From: Leucogyrophana mollusca
Lineage: Eukaryota; Basidiomycota; Agaricomycetes; Boletales
DNA: 64,000 nt
NCBI GenBank assembly: GCA_021014945.1
Contig: MU266351.1
Span: 1-64,000, forward strand
Direction: 5' to 3'
Under the pieces are notes generated by a model, which was not told where the DNA came from, ran no database searches, and saw nothing but the letters and a program-made list of their open reading frames with translations. Numbering within the stretch: position 1 is the stretch's first letter; every line of letters starts with the position of its first letter. The position numbers were made by a program, and so were the translations under genes. Positions 12,920-24,230 of this stretch are shown one piece after another.

Positions 12920-15900
12920 CGTGGTGGAAGACAAGAATAACTAAGGGCGCTTTTCTAGCCAAGATTTCTGTCTCAGTAAGCAAACAAGCGCGATACGGCG
13001 GTGCTGGAGACATTTTGGATGTTCGGTCAGTGCAACGTTCCAGTAACCAAGATTAAAGAGAGAGGCAATTAGATGAAATGTGGAAAAGAAATCAGTGCTC
13101 ACTCCGCTCCAAATGCTTGCTTTTCCGATCGGTCGCCGCTCAGAACTGGTGCAGTCCGCTTCGGCTGTGTGCAACCACTCGATTCCTGGTCTTTGACTAC
13201 CAAACAGTGGATTCGTTTGCCTTCTTCACAACCTGGCCAGCAGAAAAAAGAATACCTCTTGACTATGTGATGAGAATGCTACAATCGGCGCTGAAATGGT
13301 TGGGGTGCAAGGGAGGGAAGGCACACGTGCGAAACAAACCTTATGCCGCGAGTTTGGGGCTGGACCGGGACCGTGCGCTTCAGCCGTCCACTTTCTTGTC
13401 GAGCTCGACGTTGTACGACATAGCATTAGAGGCGATGATAACAACAAGTAGTGAGCCATAATTATCACCTTTTCGTGCTTGACGTGCTTCCTTTCGCTCT
13501 GCCACATGATTTGGTGCCCTTGACATTCTCCGCCCCAACATGCTTGACTCCGCTAAGCAGTAAAGTTCAAGTTTCGTTCCTACTGTGCTGATGCATCTGT
13601 CCTCAAGTTTATACTAAACCTTCTCACAAACACTGCGCTGGCGAAGTTGGGCGACTCAGGCATCACTTATATCAAGCGGGGCGTGCGGCTCGTAATTCTG
13701 ATGTTTCTTCCAGCGCCAAACTCAGCTCAGCGACACATGGATTCGAATCTTGTTCCAAACTTCTAACAGTTCGCCTAAAGGAGATGAATCGATCAGGTTC
13801 AAAAATATCGTGCATTTCAGTGACCTCGCAAACTTTCGCCCAAGTTGTGATCCCTGGAGCTCCTCTTGTCCGCTCACTAGTTCTCGATATTTAATTCGGA
13901 TGATTTTACTCAGATCATTTCGAAGTGCACCCCTCTCAGGCAACGTGGTACATGGATGCGCGGAGCTTTGCTTCATATCAAACCTGTTTCGCAGAAGCTC
14001 GGCGACCTACCGTATCGTACTGTCATATTCTCCGGTAAAACAACAATTGACCCACTCTGACTTATCAGAACCATGTCTTCAGCGCTTATCCTCCACGATT
14101 ATGCGCTGATCGCGTTTTTTCCCCACAGGTGGCCCCCCCATGACGCTCAGCGACAATGTCATTCGTCTGTATTCCAGCGTGGGCTGATGTGGCCGCGTAT
14201 TATGGCCTCCAGTCCGCCGAAGTTGATCCCCTTTTTCGTTTGGTGGCCCATTTTTACCAGTACTGTATTGATTCGGTCCTCATCTCATTAGCCGGGGAAC
14301 AAATACCGTGACTAAGCCCTTTTTTAAAACGAAATACCGCGCATGATTTACTCATGAGGTACTGTTGTTGGATGCAGGCCTCTTTGTCTATATACCTGAC
14401 ATTGGTGGACGCTCCTAAAACCTGGGGCTTGAAGCATGGGTTGCTGTGCAGAGGTACAGGGAGGTGTTCGTGCTTCACGGCAAATTGATACGGGTAAACG
14501 CAAGGCAAACCGCTTGTTTTGTTATACACCGGATGCCGGAACCTGGCGGCTCCACAGTGACCGCGGACTTTCAAGCAGGTTTCTCCTCCACCAGCAGGAA
14601 GGCCACGACGCTCACCACCACCAGATGCGCCCAGCGCGCCTTACTTCGTGAGTCGGAGGTCGGAGGTCTCAGCCCCTTTGAGAGACCTTAGCATGGTGCA
14701 TCCTTAACCGGATGAGCGACGTGCCTAACAAGTAGCTCAGTATCCTGACAACCCGAAGATCCTATTTGTATAGGGGAGGGCGGGTCACTGCGTTGACGGG
14801 CGTCGCGGGACTCGGGTGGGCGGTTCTGTGTGGTGCTTTTGTCCATCGGGTCCTCTTTCGCGCGTGGAGCGCTCTTTGGGTGCGGCGGGGGTGTTCACAT
14901 CCTTGTCTGATGGTCGCAAGGAATAAAGCGGACCTTTTGGTGCGGTTGTTTTTGACCACAAATTTTAGCGGCTATGTAGCGAAATGCTGATGGCCACAGC
15001 ATGTTTCACTACTTTTGCCATCCATCATATGGTCCGAAATACCCATGCATGTAGCCAAAGGCCGTAGACATCCTGACGGACGCGTACGAGGAGGATTTTT
15101 GGGCTATGAGCGCCACTGGGTTTTGGGACCGCCTGTCCTTTAGTGCAGTTCGTGGTTCGCGCTATGAGGCGTGGAACTAGACTCGGACTACTCCCGTGCG
15201 GGTTCACCAATTTTTTGCTTCACCGTGTCCTTCGGGACACTTTTCGACCACTGTCATGGGTGCCACAATGTTGGTCAGTCTGTCACCTCTTCAATGCTGC
15301 GGGAATCCCCTCGATATCTGATCCTTCGTGTGCAGAACCTCCGAAGTCTCACGCGGTGATCTCTCCCAGTTCGCTCAGCACTCCCCAGACCCTGCTTCCT
15401 CCGACGAATTCCTCTCATGGTCGACACCCAGGATCGTCCTTTCCTACCAGGTTGTCGACGGCGCCCGTTGCAACCAAAGAGGCATTGTGGCCTCCACATT
15501 GGACACGTGTATGCTTGTATGATATCACAAATATCACAAGTGCTCTGTTTCAGCGCCGGGCTGTAAGGCGTTCGCGGGTAAGTTGACAGGTGTTCTTCAT
15601 CATGGTTTACCTTTTCACATAGTTCATAGTAGCCCCAAGGTCTATCGGATATTACGAGGCTTTCCCTCGTTTGCTTATTGCATGGTATTCTTGGCGTAAT
15701 TGTAAGTTGTGTTGGTAACGGAGAGAATTGCTCAAGATTTTTAATGGCTGGGGTCTGGGGCACGTTAGGTGCTTATCTATCTGTTGCCAGGTGCAGGATC
15801 AGTTCTCAAAGGCGATGCTACTTTCGCATACCAGAGGATTTTGTCTGAGCTATCGCTATTGGGATGACTTTCTGGGACAAGATTTGTTGTGGTGTGTACC

Positions 15901-17155
15901 TCTCCCAGTATCGGACGCTGCCCCGATCTAAAAGTATTTTTTAACACTGTTTCGGGGCTATGGTCGCTGCTCTCTGAGCTGGCGAGACACAACAGTTTTT
16001 CAGGTTGCAACTTGGGACCCTCCTTGTCGCAGCTAACCCCGCGGAAGACTACTGCACGTGAACTTGGTCAGATCGAACAGAGATGTGAATCACTCATATT
16101 TAAAACCTTAGACGTGCACAACTGGAACCGGCCGTCCTGGGAGTAGATACAGCGATCGAGGTCGTTTTCCAGGAGTGCCCTTCTCAAACTCTCGGAGCAA
16201 TTTCTTGCGTACGTGTATAATCCCAGCATCTTTGGCAACAGGCATTTGTTCGCCGATCGGTTCCGTGTTCTCGAGACTGCGAACATCGATGTATGGGACC
16301 CGCATCGTCCGGAATCTGTTGGACCGGTCGGCGGTTGGTGCGAAATCACGGTGTCTTTGTAAGTCTTTGTTATACACAGGAATCCTTAATTGTTCCGAGA
16401 TGCTGATCAGGATGAGAGTTTTTGGTTTACCATGTCGTGTTTCATTATGTTCCACCAAATACATTCAGGTTCTGGTCTGGTAGAAATTTCCATAGTTCCG
16501 TGGTGCGAGGACACTGGATAAATGTATATCTATAAGCAGACGAGGTCTCAGTGGCGCGTTTGATGGCTTTGGGATTTCGACGATGCTGATTCCGGTGCTT
16601 TTCACCTAGTTCAAACACTTAGGTTCGTCTCATCTTTGCCGCACTATCCGCACCCTCGCTTATGTCACCTACCACCAAAGGTTCAGGCCCGTTGGACACT
16701 TTTGCTTTCCAGCTGTATTCCCTCCCACAAGAGGCGGTCGGTGTGCCAGATAAGCCGCTTCCGCCTGATACCCTTACTACCGCATCAGTGACTGACTCCC
16801 GGCTATGTTCACGAGACCGATCTTATTATAGCTTTCTCTAACATATCATCATCGCATTAGCCCGATCGCTGCATAGCCGCTGGTATTGCTTCCCCGGGGG
16901 CCGCTGCGCTTCTTGAGGCCACGATTTAGACCAAGTGTACCTCCAATGTTGGCTACTCACGTCCCACGTACTTACAGCACACATAAACCCTGCCATGACA
17001 TTGGCAGTGGCAGCTATCCCGACCTCCACCGCATAGGCTTGAGTCCATGGAATCTGTGTATGTTCGCTTTGTGCTGATAGCGGAATATCTCTCACCTAAA
17101 GTATCCAGCACGTCGCTCCCGCAGGCCTATGCAGTTATTGGTCATTATTCGTGAG
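12920..17155. other. 4.2 kb gene-poor stretch
   Basis: I find no supported gene. Open frames up to about 147 aa occur on both strands, but none shows a family motif or a sensible exon chain. A segment near 15132-15202 resembles one near 52552-52634 and may be an old dispersed repeat. A hydrophobic minus-strand segment around 17050-16960 (IPWTQAYAVEVGIAATANVM) could be a fragment of a membrane-protein gene, but I could not extend it. The stretch may be made of decayed genes or transposon remains. This is inference from the absence of coding signal. Confidence 0.4.
15132..15202 (+). repeat. Diverged dispersed repeat, copy A
   Basis: The segment runs CCTGTCCTTTAGTGCAGTTC, then GTGGTTCGCG, and later AACTAGACTCGGACTACTC. 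The same order of blocks, with substitutions and small gaps, occurs at 52552-52634. Both copies include a codon run reading LDSDYSRA. Similarity is by eye over about 70-80 nt. The element type is not known. Confidence 0.4.
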
Positions 17156-18818
17156 ATGCCCACGCGCTCGCCTGTCACTGCAGACTCATCAGCATTTGGG
17201 GCCTCAGGGATACATCTTTTGTGCGTTACCTCGTCGATGTCCTTGATATCTGATGACTCAGTGAGTTTTAGGCTTTGGGATATACGTTGTGTTTCGCCCT
17301 GTTCGGAATTTTAGTTATTCAAGCTTGTGAGCGTTATCTCCGAAACGCATCATTGCGTAGATTGGTAAACTGTATCACCGTACAGTCATCTATCACACAA
17401 GATTCACCAAAGATCCTCCTTGGCTGAGAATATATGGTAAGTGACAGTTATAGTCGGAAGGAGCACCAGCTGAACTATCTCCAGTCTGCCTCGTCTTGTT
17501 TGTAGAATGCTTGAACAGCGCCCTTATCCTATACGATATGTATATCGGCTCGGAGATGCGATGCCTCACTTGTGTAGCAGTCGGCCGAATACGTTATCTT
17601 ACGCGCGAGCTGCAGCCTATGACCTCGAGCATTCCAACATGGTCTTTCCAAGCAATATGTATACTGACTGGCTTAGGTTTGTCCTCTTCTTCGCGCTGCA
17701 CCGCCATCTGATCACAGCCCGTAGTATCCACGCTCGTACAGGCTTTTTTCTCGTGGAGGATATGGGTGATTGGAAAGACAGTACTTGTGCCGGTTGTAAT
17801 CATGGTGGTCAGTTATTTACCATACGTGAATTCCCTTTAATGAGATAGTCATCTACAGATATCGCTGTCCCAGTGTGGGCTGCTCATGGCAGGAGGTATC
17901 CTGGTCAGTCCGTGCCACATTTATGACCTACAGCTAATTTATTTGGCTTTCCTCGTCGCCACAGAGCTCTTCAGACCCTCGCTTTGGGGTCACAAATACT
18001 GAGGGTGCGGTCGTGAGTACAAGTGGCCTAGCGGACAGGCATCGTATCTGAAGTCCTATATGTAAAACAGATTTGGTTGGTCATGAGCGCGGTGTGTGAT
18101 ATTATCATAGCGTCTCGTACCGCACAATTGGTTTGAGCTTCTCTCTTCAGCGCTATTGGATCCGTACTGATTGCGAATTTGCAGCTATTTCGGAACAAGG
18201 CTGGTACTACCTCGAGAAGGACCCATACTGTGGTCAATAAGCTGGTCAAACTCACCGTTGAAACTGGGTTGGTGACTGTGTTCGCCACCGTATTGGAGTT
18301 TTTGTTGGCCCAGTTCGCTGGTATTGCACATCATGCTATGTGAGGACGCTGCAATTTAGTTCACTGTCACCCCACACTCATATCTCACTGCAGATTCTTC
18401 GGTCTCTCAAAATTGCGAGTATATACACATTTGATTCCGAGACTTCCGTGTTGACTAGGCCCCCTGCAGCTACTCCAACTGTCTACTGGCTACACTGAAC
18501 GCTCGATTAGTCATCAAAAGCAACGCTGCCGAGCTATGCGAAATATCGACGACATTGCGTATCCACGAGGTCAGAGAGGGAGGAAATTCGCCAATAGCAG
18601 GCGGTAATGGTTGGATAAGCCAGGTCACCCCCCATCGCCGGTCGGTCGCCGTGCAGCATGGGTCATCTCCATCAAATATCGAGACAGCTCCTATGACCGT
18701 GGGTATCCGATTCAACGCGCATGTCTGGGGACTACTAATCGTGGTACACATTGTTCAGGCTCGGGTCAGTCCGAAGGTCAGACCTCTTCCCCGGATTCCT
18801 AGGGATAAGCCAGATTAG
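17156..18818 (+). CDS. DUF6534-type multi-pass membrane protein
   Basis: This belongs to the large Agaricomycete DUF6534 family, seven-helix proteins of unknown function. The chain of short exons fits the family order: a first helix LGYTLCFALFGILVIQ, a second VLFVECLNSALILYDMY, then TWSFQAICILTGL, AFFSWRIWVIGKTVLVP, WLVMSAVCDIIIAS, KLVKLTVETGLVTVFATVL, and the conserved YSNCLLATLNAR. The last is followed by a hydrophilic tail ending near 18818. Introns are about 50-65 nt. The border before YSNCLLA works in frame only with a GC donor (intron 18415-18469, GCGAGT...GCAG). The start is uncertain: ATG 17156 (MPTRSPVTADSSAFGA) fits the family N-terminus, but its joint to the first helix is unresolved. 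Possible sequence decay at some borders means a pseudogene cannot be excluded. Confidence 0.6.
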
Positions 18819-19284
18819 CCATTCACATGCGGTTGGGTGCTGGCGCTCCAATCCTTGCTATCTTGACCTGTTAGATCCCTTGCTGTATCTCATATGTTTG
18901 ACACGTTGACACCACGGAAACACTCTGCGATTGTGCGAATACCGAGGCATCAATCAACCATGCTCCCCGACGCCTCACGAGAGGTAGCACAGCACTTTCA
19001 GGGAGCTCCCATATCACATCCAGCGTCCCGACCACATCCATCGCCCCTGCGCACGCGCCGGTCCCGTGCTCATCCCCAGAGCTCCGGATTTAGTTAGTGC
19101 AGCTGACAACTGTTTGTGATATGGTGTCAATGGCAACCTCGAGACTGAACTTGAACGAGGTGAATTGCATGAAGATGTTAAACATTTGGTATCTTCTCGC
19201 GAGATGGTGGGTATGCTATGGGTTACACAAGAAATGCCAGGACGTGCAATACAATTACAAGGACGATAGCAGCCCTCCCTATTT
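18819..19284. other. Convergent intergenic region
   Basis: About 470 nt lie between the 3' ends of the DUF6534 gene (+) and the ATP-grasp/methyltransferase gene (-). I see nothing else here. Confidence 0.4.
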
Positions 19285-20701
19285 CTACAACCCATTGACC
19301 ACCCCATTCGTTCCACGGCTGTGCCCAGCATCCACGCGCTCATACCGCAAGATCGTCGCAAACACCTTGTCTCCTGTTTTGGGAGAGTCCCAAGCGTCGA
19401 ACCGTTGATCATATGCTACGCGCCAGTTCATCGGAACACCGAAGTCACGAACGGCTTTCGTATGGTTCCAGCTGTACATAAATCCGTACCCCATCTTTCG
19501 AAGGTGGTTGTTATAACGCTCTGGGATATCTTCAACGCTGATGATGATGGAGCGACGAGCGACGAAAAAAAGCCGAGAGAGAAATGCGGAGAAGATCGTA
19601 GGATCGAGGAAGTGGAGACAGCCGAAGACGACGACGTGATCAAAGCCTTCTAGAGTCATCGCAGCCTCCTGCATAGTACGGTGTCGTAGTGAGCGCGGAG
19701 AGTGGGACTAGCGAGCATGGCAGGGGATATGTCGACACCCGTGAGCACAGAATTCTGCTCTGGCTTGATCTCGTGCAGAATACGACCGAAAATACCGGTG
19801 CCGCATCCAAGATCGAGGACGGTGCCCGACATCTCGCATTGGCTGGCAATAGTGGTGGATATCGAGCCCATGTTCGTGGCTGCGCTGACTGCGTCGTAAG
19901 TAGGCGCCATTTCCTCGTAGCCGCTCTGAATGCCTGCGACTTGCTTTTCGAACCCGCGCATCTGAGCGAGCTTAGTGACGATGAGCATGTCCATGAGCGA
20001 CTCGTGGCCGCCTGGGAACGATTGTAGGATGACGACGTCATCAAAAAAGACGTGGTTGAGGGGAAGGAAAAGGGCGGGTGCGGGATTCACCTTGTTCTCC
20101 CAATGCAGGAACTGTTTCATGGGTTCCGTATCGTCAGGAAAACCCAGTGCAGTAGGTGGCAGAGCCACGACATTCTTCCCCATTTCAAGGACCATAGCTG
20201 AGCATTCTTCACCTGCTATGAACTGCTGGACAACTACCTCGCCCCCGCCACTCTTCTCCTTGAGGATGCGCACTTGTTCTTCGACGGCTGTTTGTGTATA
20301 GCAAACCGAGTCTTCAGTGAGATAAAGACTGCAACAGCCGTTTGCCAGTTTGACGATCTGGGGGAAGTCTTGTCATCAGGTACACGGACACCGTGCTTCC
20401 TAGCTGCGTCACGGAAGTCGAGCTTGGTTTTGGCGAGGAAGTGGCTGGGCATGCCGATGAAAGGAACACCCTTGGACTCGAGATATCTGACGGCCTCAAT
20501 ACCCGCGACATCGTCTTCAGGTTGACCCCACATGAAATTGAGGTACATGTCGAATTCCTCACGACAAGTTTCATCGATCTGCTGCTTGGCAGTCTGCTTG
20601 TGAATGTAGCGATGGTGGAATTCATGCTTCTTGACCCAGCGAGACGGATCGGGGTAACCGTCGAAATCCTTATATGGTGAGTTGCTGGACTCGTACGAGG
20701 A
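19285..20701 (-). pseudogene. ATP-grasp ligase / SAM methyltransferase fusion, probably decayed
   Basis: Two domains can be read in order on the minus strand. First is an ATP-grasp-like part: FIGMPSHFLAKTKLDFRDAA, FPQIVKLANGCCSLYLTEDS, VVVQQFIAGEECSAMVLE, and a short VNPAPALF resembling the metal-binding end. Then follows a class I methyltransferase: YEEMAPTYD, the SAM-binding TVLDLGCGTGIFGRIL, GVDISPAML, and GFDHVVVFGCLHFL. The pieces lie in three different frames: about 20701-20372, 20380-19675 and 19674-19285. At both joins (near 20372-20380 and 19672-19680) there is no room for an intron, so each needs a frameshift. The segment between HWENK and VNPAPALF is also much shorter than an ATP-grasp C-lobe should be, suggesting an in-frame loss. 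The 5' end above 20701 is unresolved. Either sequence errors or true decay could explain this. Three defects favour decay. Confidence 0.6.
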
Positions 20702-22353
20702 CTGGAGGACGCATTTTCATATTGAATGAACAGAAGGATAGAACTATATTTAGAAGAGAGAACAGATAAAATCGACATGCATCAAACAGATAGAGGACGA
20801 CTTACTGTACTTCTGGGCGTAGCCGTAGAATGTCAAATGGTAGAATTTCTTGGGGAGTGGGCTGAAATGAAGAAAGAAAGTCCAGGACCTCGTATTTATG
20901 ATCCAGTCGCGCTGGAAGGATGGGCACAGGCATCAGTGCTGGTTAGGAGGAAAATTCGCCTCCAATGCAACATCCTTGCTCGCCCCGGTATGAATTGTTC
21001 CAACCCTTCAATCGCCATATGTTAGAATCGCCATATGTGAGAAACCATTTCTTGAACATATGACATGGAAGCTTCGTGATCGTCCAGCTCTATTGAGTAT
21101 GTGACCTCGAGGCGAAGAACCTTACAAAACACATTAGCGAGAGCTTATACTTGAGGCCTTTTCGAGCCTTTACGGCCACCAAGGGGACTCTTAGGCACCT
21201 ATCAAGTTCAGCGATCAGGAAAGAACGCCGTGGCACTTACATATACTTACGTTTGCAAACTGATGGCGTGGACCCAGCCTCGGACGAAAGCGCCTCGATC
21301 TCGCGTATACCACTCATATAAGTACCCCATGTGTTCGGAGGTCGAGGTGGACCAAATACTTTGGTAATCGCTGCTGTGGAGTTTTGTTCGCACCGCGGCC
21401 ACAGGCGGCCTACGCAACCAGCTGGAAAAAGCAGCCGTGGAATTCAGTATGCCAACGCCCACCAGACGTTTGTGCAACTACTCACGAAATGCCTGTTCCA
21501 CGAGAGCTGAATGTGAATGCCTGCTTTTGTGGATTTGAACGCTCCCGAGGCCTCAAATTACCACGGTCAACTTGTCAACCAGATTCTTGTTTGACTTAGG
21601 GACCGGTGAGTAGGTGGCCCCTTAGCAGGGGGTCCGAATTGCAACGCACATAAATGCAGAAAGGAGGGGGGGGGAAGAGTGTGACGGTTCGTTGAACATC
21701 ATCACACGAAGAGCTTGCTCGGAATCTGGAGAACTGGCGTAAAAACTCAATTGGAGGGGAAGTAAGACTACTGTCCCCTGCTGCAGAACTATGAACTACG
21801 TAAATACCAACGTACGAGACCGACGCCCATATGCTAAGGCACAGAAAAGCCTGACCCACAGGACACCCGGTGACATGATGCCCGATGTCAGACACCAAGC
21901 AGGCGAAGCACTTCGCGAAACAATGGAAATCGTCACAAAGAGGCCATGACACCTGCACACCACCCTAGTCGTCCTCGTCACTCCCAACGCGCTGGGCCGA
22001 TCCCTGGACTGCGTTCACACCAATCGTCAAGCCATGACACAACTTGGTGCATAGCTGTTCCAGTACTTCGAATAGTAGAGGGGGTTATAGATTTTGACAG
22101 CACTTATCCCGTGTTCGCTGGTACCATGACAGTTCATGACAGGAAAACCGGGGTTGCAGGGAATCAACCGCAGTTAGTTAGACAAATGGGGTGATGGCAT
22201 CTGCCAGAGGTTTATACACCAAGTCCGATAGCCCGCGACAGAAGCCGCAGCCGAGGGGACGACCGGAATTTCGAGAACAGCAACAGGTATATGTACTGTG
22301 TCCAATCTTCTCATCCTCCATCCCAATAACACTTGCACACCAAAACACTCACG
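20702..22353. other. Intergenic region, no supported gene
   Basis: The first 200 nt may hold the 5' exon and promoter of the ATP-grasp/methyltransferase gene; a short minus-strand run near 20870-20815 could be its first exon, but the frame does not join. The rest shows only short open frames without motifs. Confidence 0.4.
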
Positions 22354-23216
22354 ATGCAATCCCTCCTCTCGAACGCAGGTCTCTCGCTCTTCTCTATCCC
22401 AGCAGTATGGTTCGTTTCGTTCTTTCCTGCTAGCCTGAAGGTCAGTTGGCTGGCATGTGGCTGGAGCGACACTGACACACACTGGTACAGACCGTCGTTA
22501 TTGGTTACACCATTGGCTTCGACAAGTGGGTCTTCTTTCTGCGACTTGAGGCTGCTGTGCTCATTCTTGATGGCTCCAGTGTCGATCCCAGGTCCAATGT
22601 CCAGCGCATCGCTGACTCCAAGACCTCTCCCGAGGTCATTGCCACGGTAAAGCGGATGGAGGCTGCCCACCAGGTAAGCCAGTCAATACCTCGGCATTTA
22701 GTATCCAAGCCGGACTGACTGACTTCCTTTGTTGAAGAACGGGATCGAAACACTCCCCCTGTGGATTGCTGCCGTCGTGAGTCTGGTATATGAATGCCGT
22801 GGTGAATCTCCTGTTCATAATCAAAATACAGCTAGCTGGCAATTTCGCGGGTTTAGACAAACGCACGTTGAATGTTGCAGCCGTTGCATTGTGGGTTCTT
22901 TCTTCGCGCCACCATGCGGCATATTCTGTTTGTAACCTGCTTATCATTATGCAGCGTCTCCCTGCGTGTGCTGTACACGTACACTTACATCACGCAAAAG
23001 ACTCTTACGCGTAGTATCCTGAGGTTTGTCTTCTATCACTCCGCCGACCCACATCAATCGCTCATTCCCATGCTTGCAGGTCGACGCTCTATTTCGCTGG
23101 AATCAGTGCGTACCGTATTGTGGGCTCACCGGTTTGATTCACGACTCTGACGCGCTCATTCAGGCATCCCGCTCCAGCTGCTGGTGAAGGCAGCGAACAA
23201 GGTTCGGTTAACGTGA
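22354..23216 (+). CDS. MAPEG family membrane protein
   Basis: This is a small four-helix integral membrane protein of the MAPEG superfamily (microsomal glutathione transferase/eicosanoid metabolism type), expected in the endoplasmic reticulum. Exons joined by eye read MQSLLSNAGLSLFSIPAVW for the first helix, then VDPRSNVQRIADSK, the family signature region VKRMEAAHQNGIETLPLWIA, LAGNFAGLDKRTLNVAA, VLYTYTYITQKTLTRS, STLYFAGIS and a final IPLQLLVKAANKV before TGA. The R-x-x-AHxNxxE core, which carries the conserved glutathione-binding residues in the family, is intact. About six short introns are present. Start ATG 22354 is chosen because the upstream in-frame codons do not look coding. The substrate is unknown; glutathione conjugation or peroxide reduction is usual. 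Confidence 0.85.
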
Positions 23217-24230
23217 TTTCTCTGAGCATTGGGATAAGTAGCACCAGCGGAGACATGTGAAACGAAGACGAAATAAAATTATGATTAGATGGAAAACGCA
23301 CACAAGACAGACGAGGGCCGGTTGTTGAGCGCTCTGCTAGGGTCCCCATGATGCCCACTCAGCGTAGCCCAGATACTAACGATAGGAAGTGTTGTGGGGA
23401 AATATATTGTTCCGTACGTCGCAGTAGCCCTTATAAGTGGTGGAGCTTTGACGCGAGAAGTGCAGGATGAGTCTACAACGAGCTAGACAGGGTCTGGATC
23501 GGGATCGGTTGGGCAGGAATGAAGCTCAAAGCTGAGGCTAGAGACGAACATACACGAACGCCCAGGTTATCGTGATTGATCTCGCTGGCCTGTTGACCAA
23601 GTTATAATCAACATACAAAGTCTAAAGATATAATGTGCGGACTTCGAATACTTACTACCCACCCGCGCTACCGATTGCATTTCTCCACCAAAGCGTTGAG
23701 ATATCCCTACTGACAGTGGCCGTACTCGCCACATCAACACATAAACGGACAGTTGGTAGTCTCGATCAAGCTTCGATAGATCACGGAGACTGGCAGTTGA
23801 AAAATGCACACTGGGAGTTGAGTGAGCAGACGTCGGACCGGCAGTCGGTTGCCAAAATGGAGGCGATTAGCCGATTGTTCCCATCAGCTCTGGTGCCACA
23901 AACGCGCTTCGACAGTTCAACGTCACCCGTCCAGTCTGACTTATTTAACCAGAGCCTGTTCGGCCTCTTACCACTGAACACGGAGAGTGGATCGCGGCAG
24001 CAGTCTATCCCCGGAGCGTACCAGAACCATAGAGGCATTGTTGACTCTGGCACCGAAACTTGAGGGCGGTCCAGGCTCACTATAAAGTGCGTATGATTTT
24101 GGACCAACAAAACGCCAAATTCACAAGCACGACTGGCCAGCAACAAAAACCTGATACATCCCGGAAGAACATCCGCTAGTTCTTAACTCGCCTGTACCGC
24201 ACCTGTTGGTCTCGCACACTCCATTCATCC
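23217..24230. other. Intergenic region with ALDH promoter
   Basis: About 1 kb without a supported gene. A + strand frame of 142 codons (23635-24063) and an overlapping minus frame have no family signal. A TATAAAG at about 24080, 150 nt before the ALDH start, is a plausible core promoter. Confidence 0.4.

Noticed and set aside
13742..13760. GGATTCGAATC string resembling a tRNA B box
   Set aside because: No acceptor stem, A box or cloverleaf could be built around it; no tRNA gene is supported anywhere in the window.
15143..15586. Plus frame of 147 codons near the repeat at 15.1 kb
   Set aside because: No family signal; it overlaps the diverged repeat and other frames equally long.
16960..17095. 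Minus-strand hydrophobic run IPWTQAYAVEVGIAATANVM as a second DUF6534-type gene
   Set aside because: Downstream minus-strand sequence does not continue with family motifs, so only a possible fragment remains.
23635..24063. Plus frame of 142 codons upstream of ALDH, and the overlapping minus frame
   Set aside because: No recognisable motif, no splice partners, and the composition is not like neighbouring exons.
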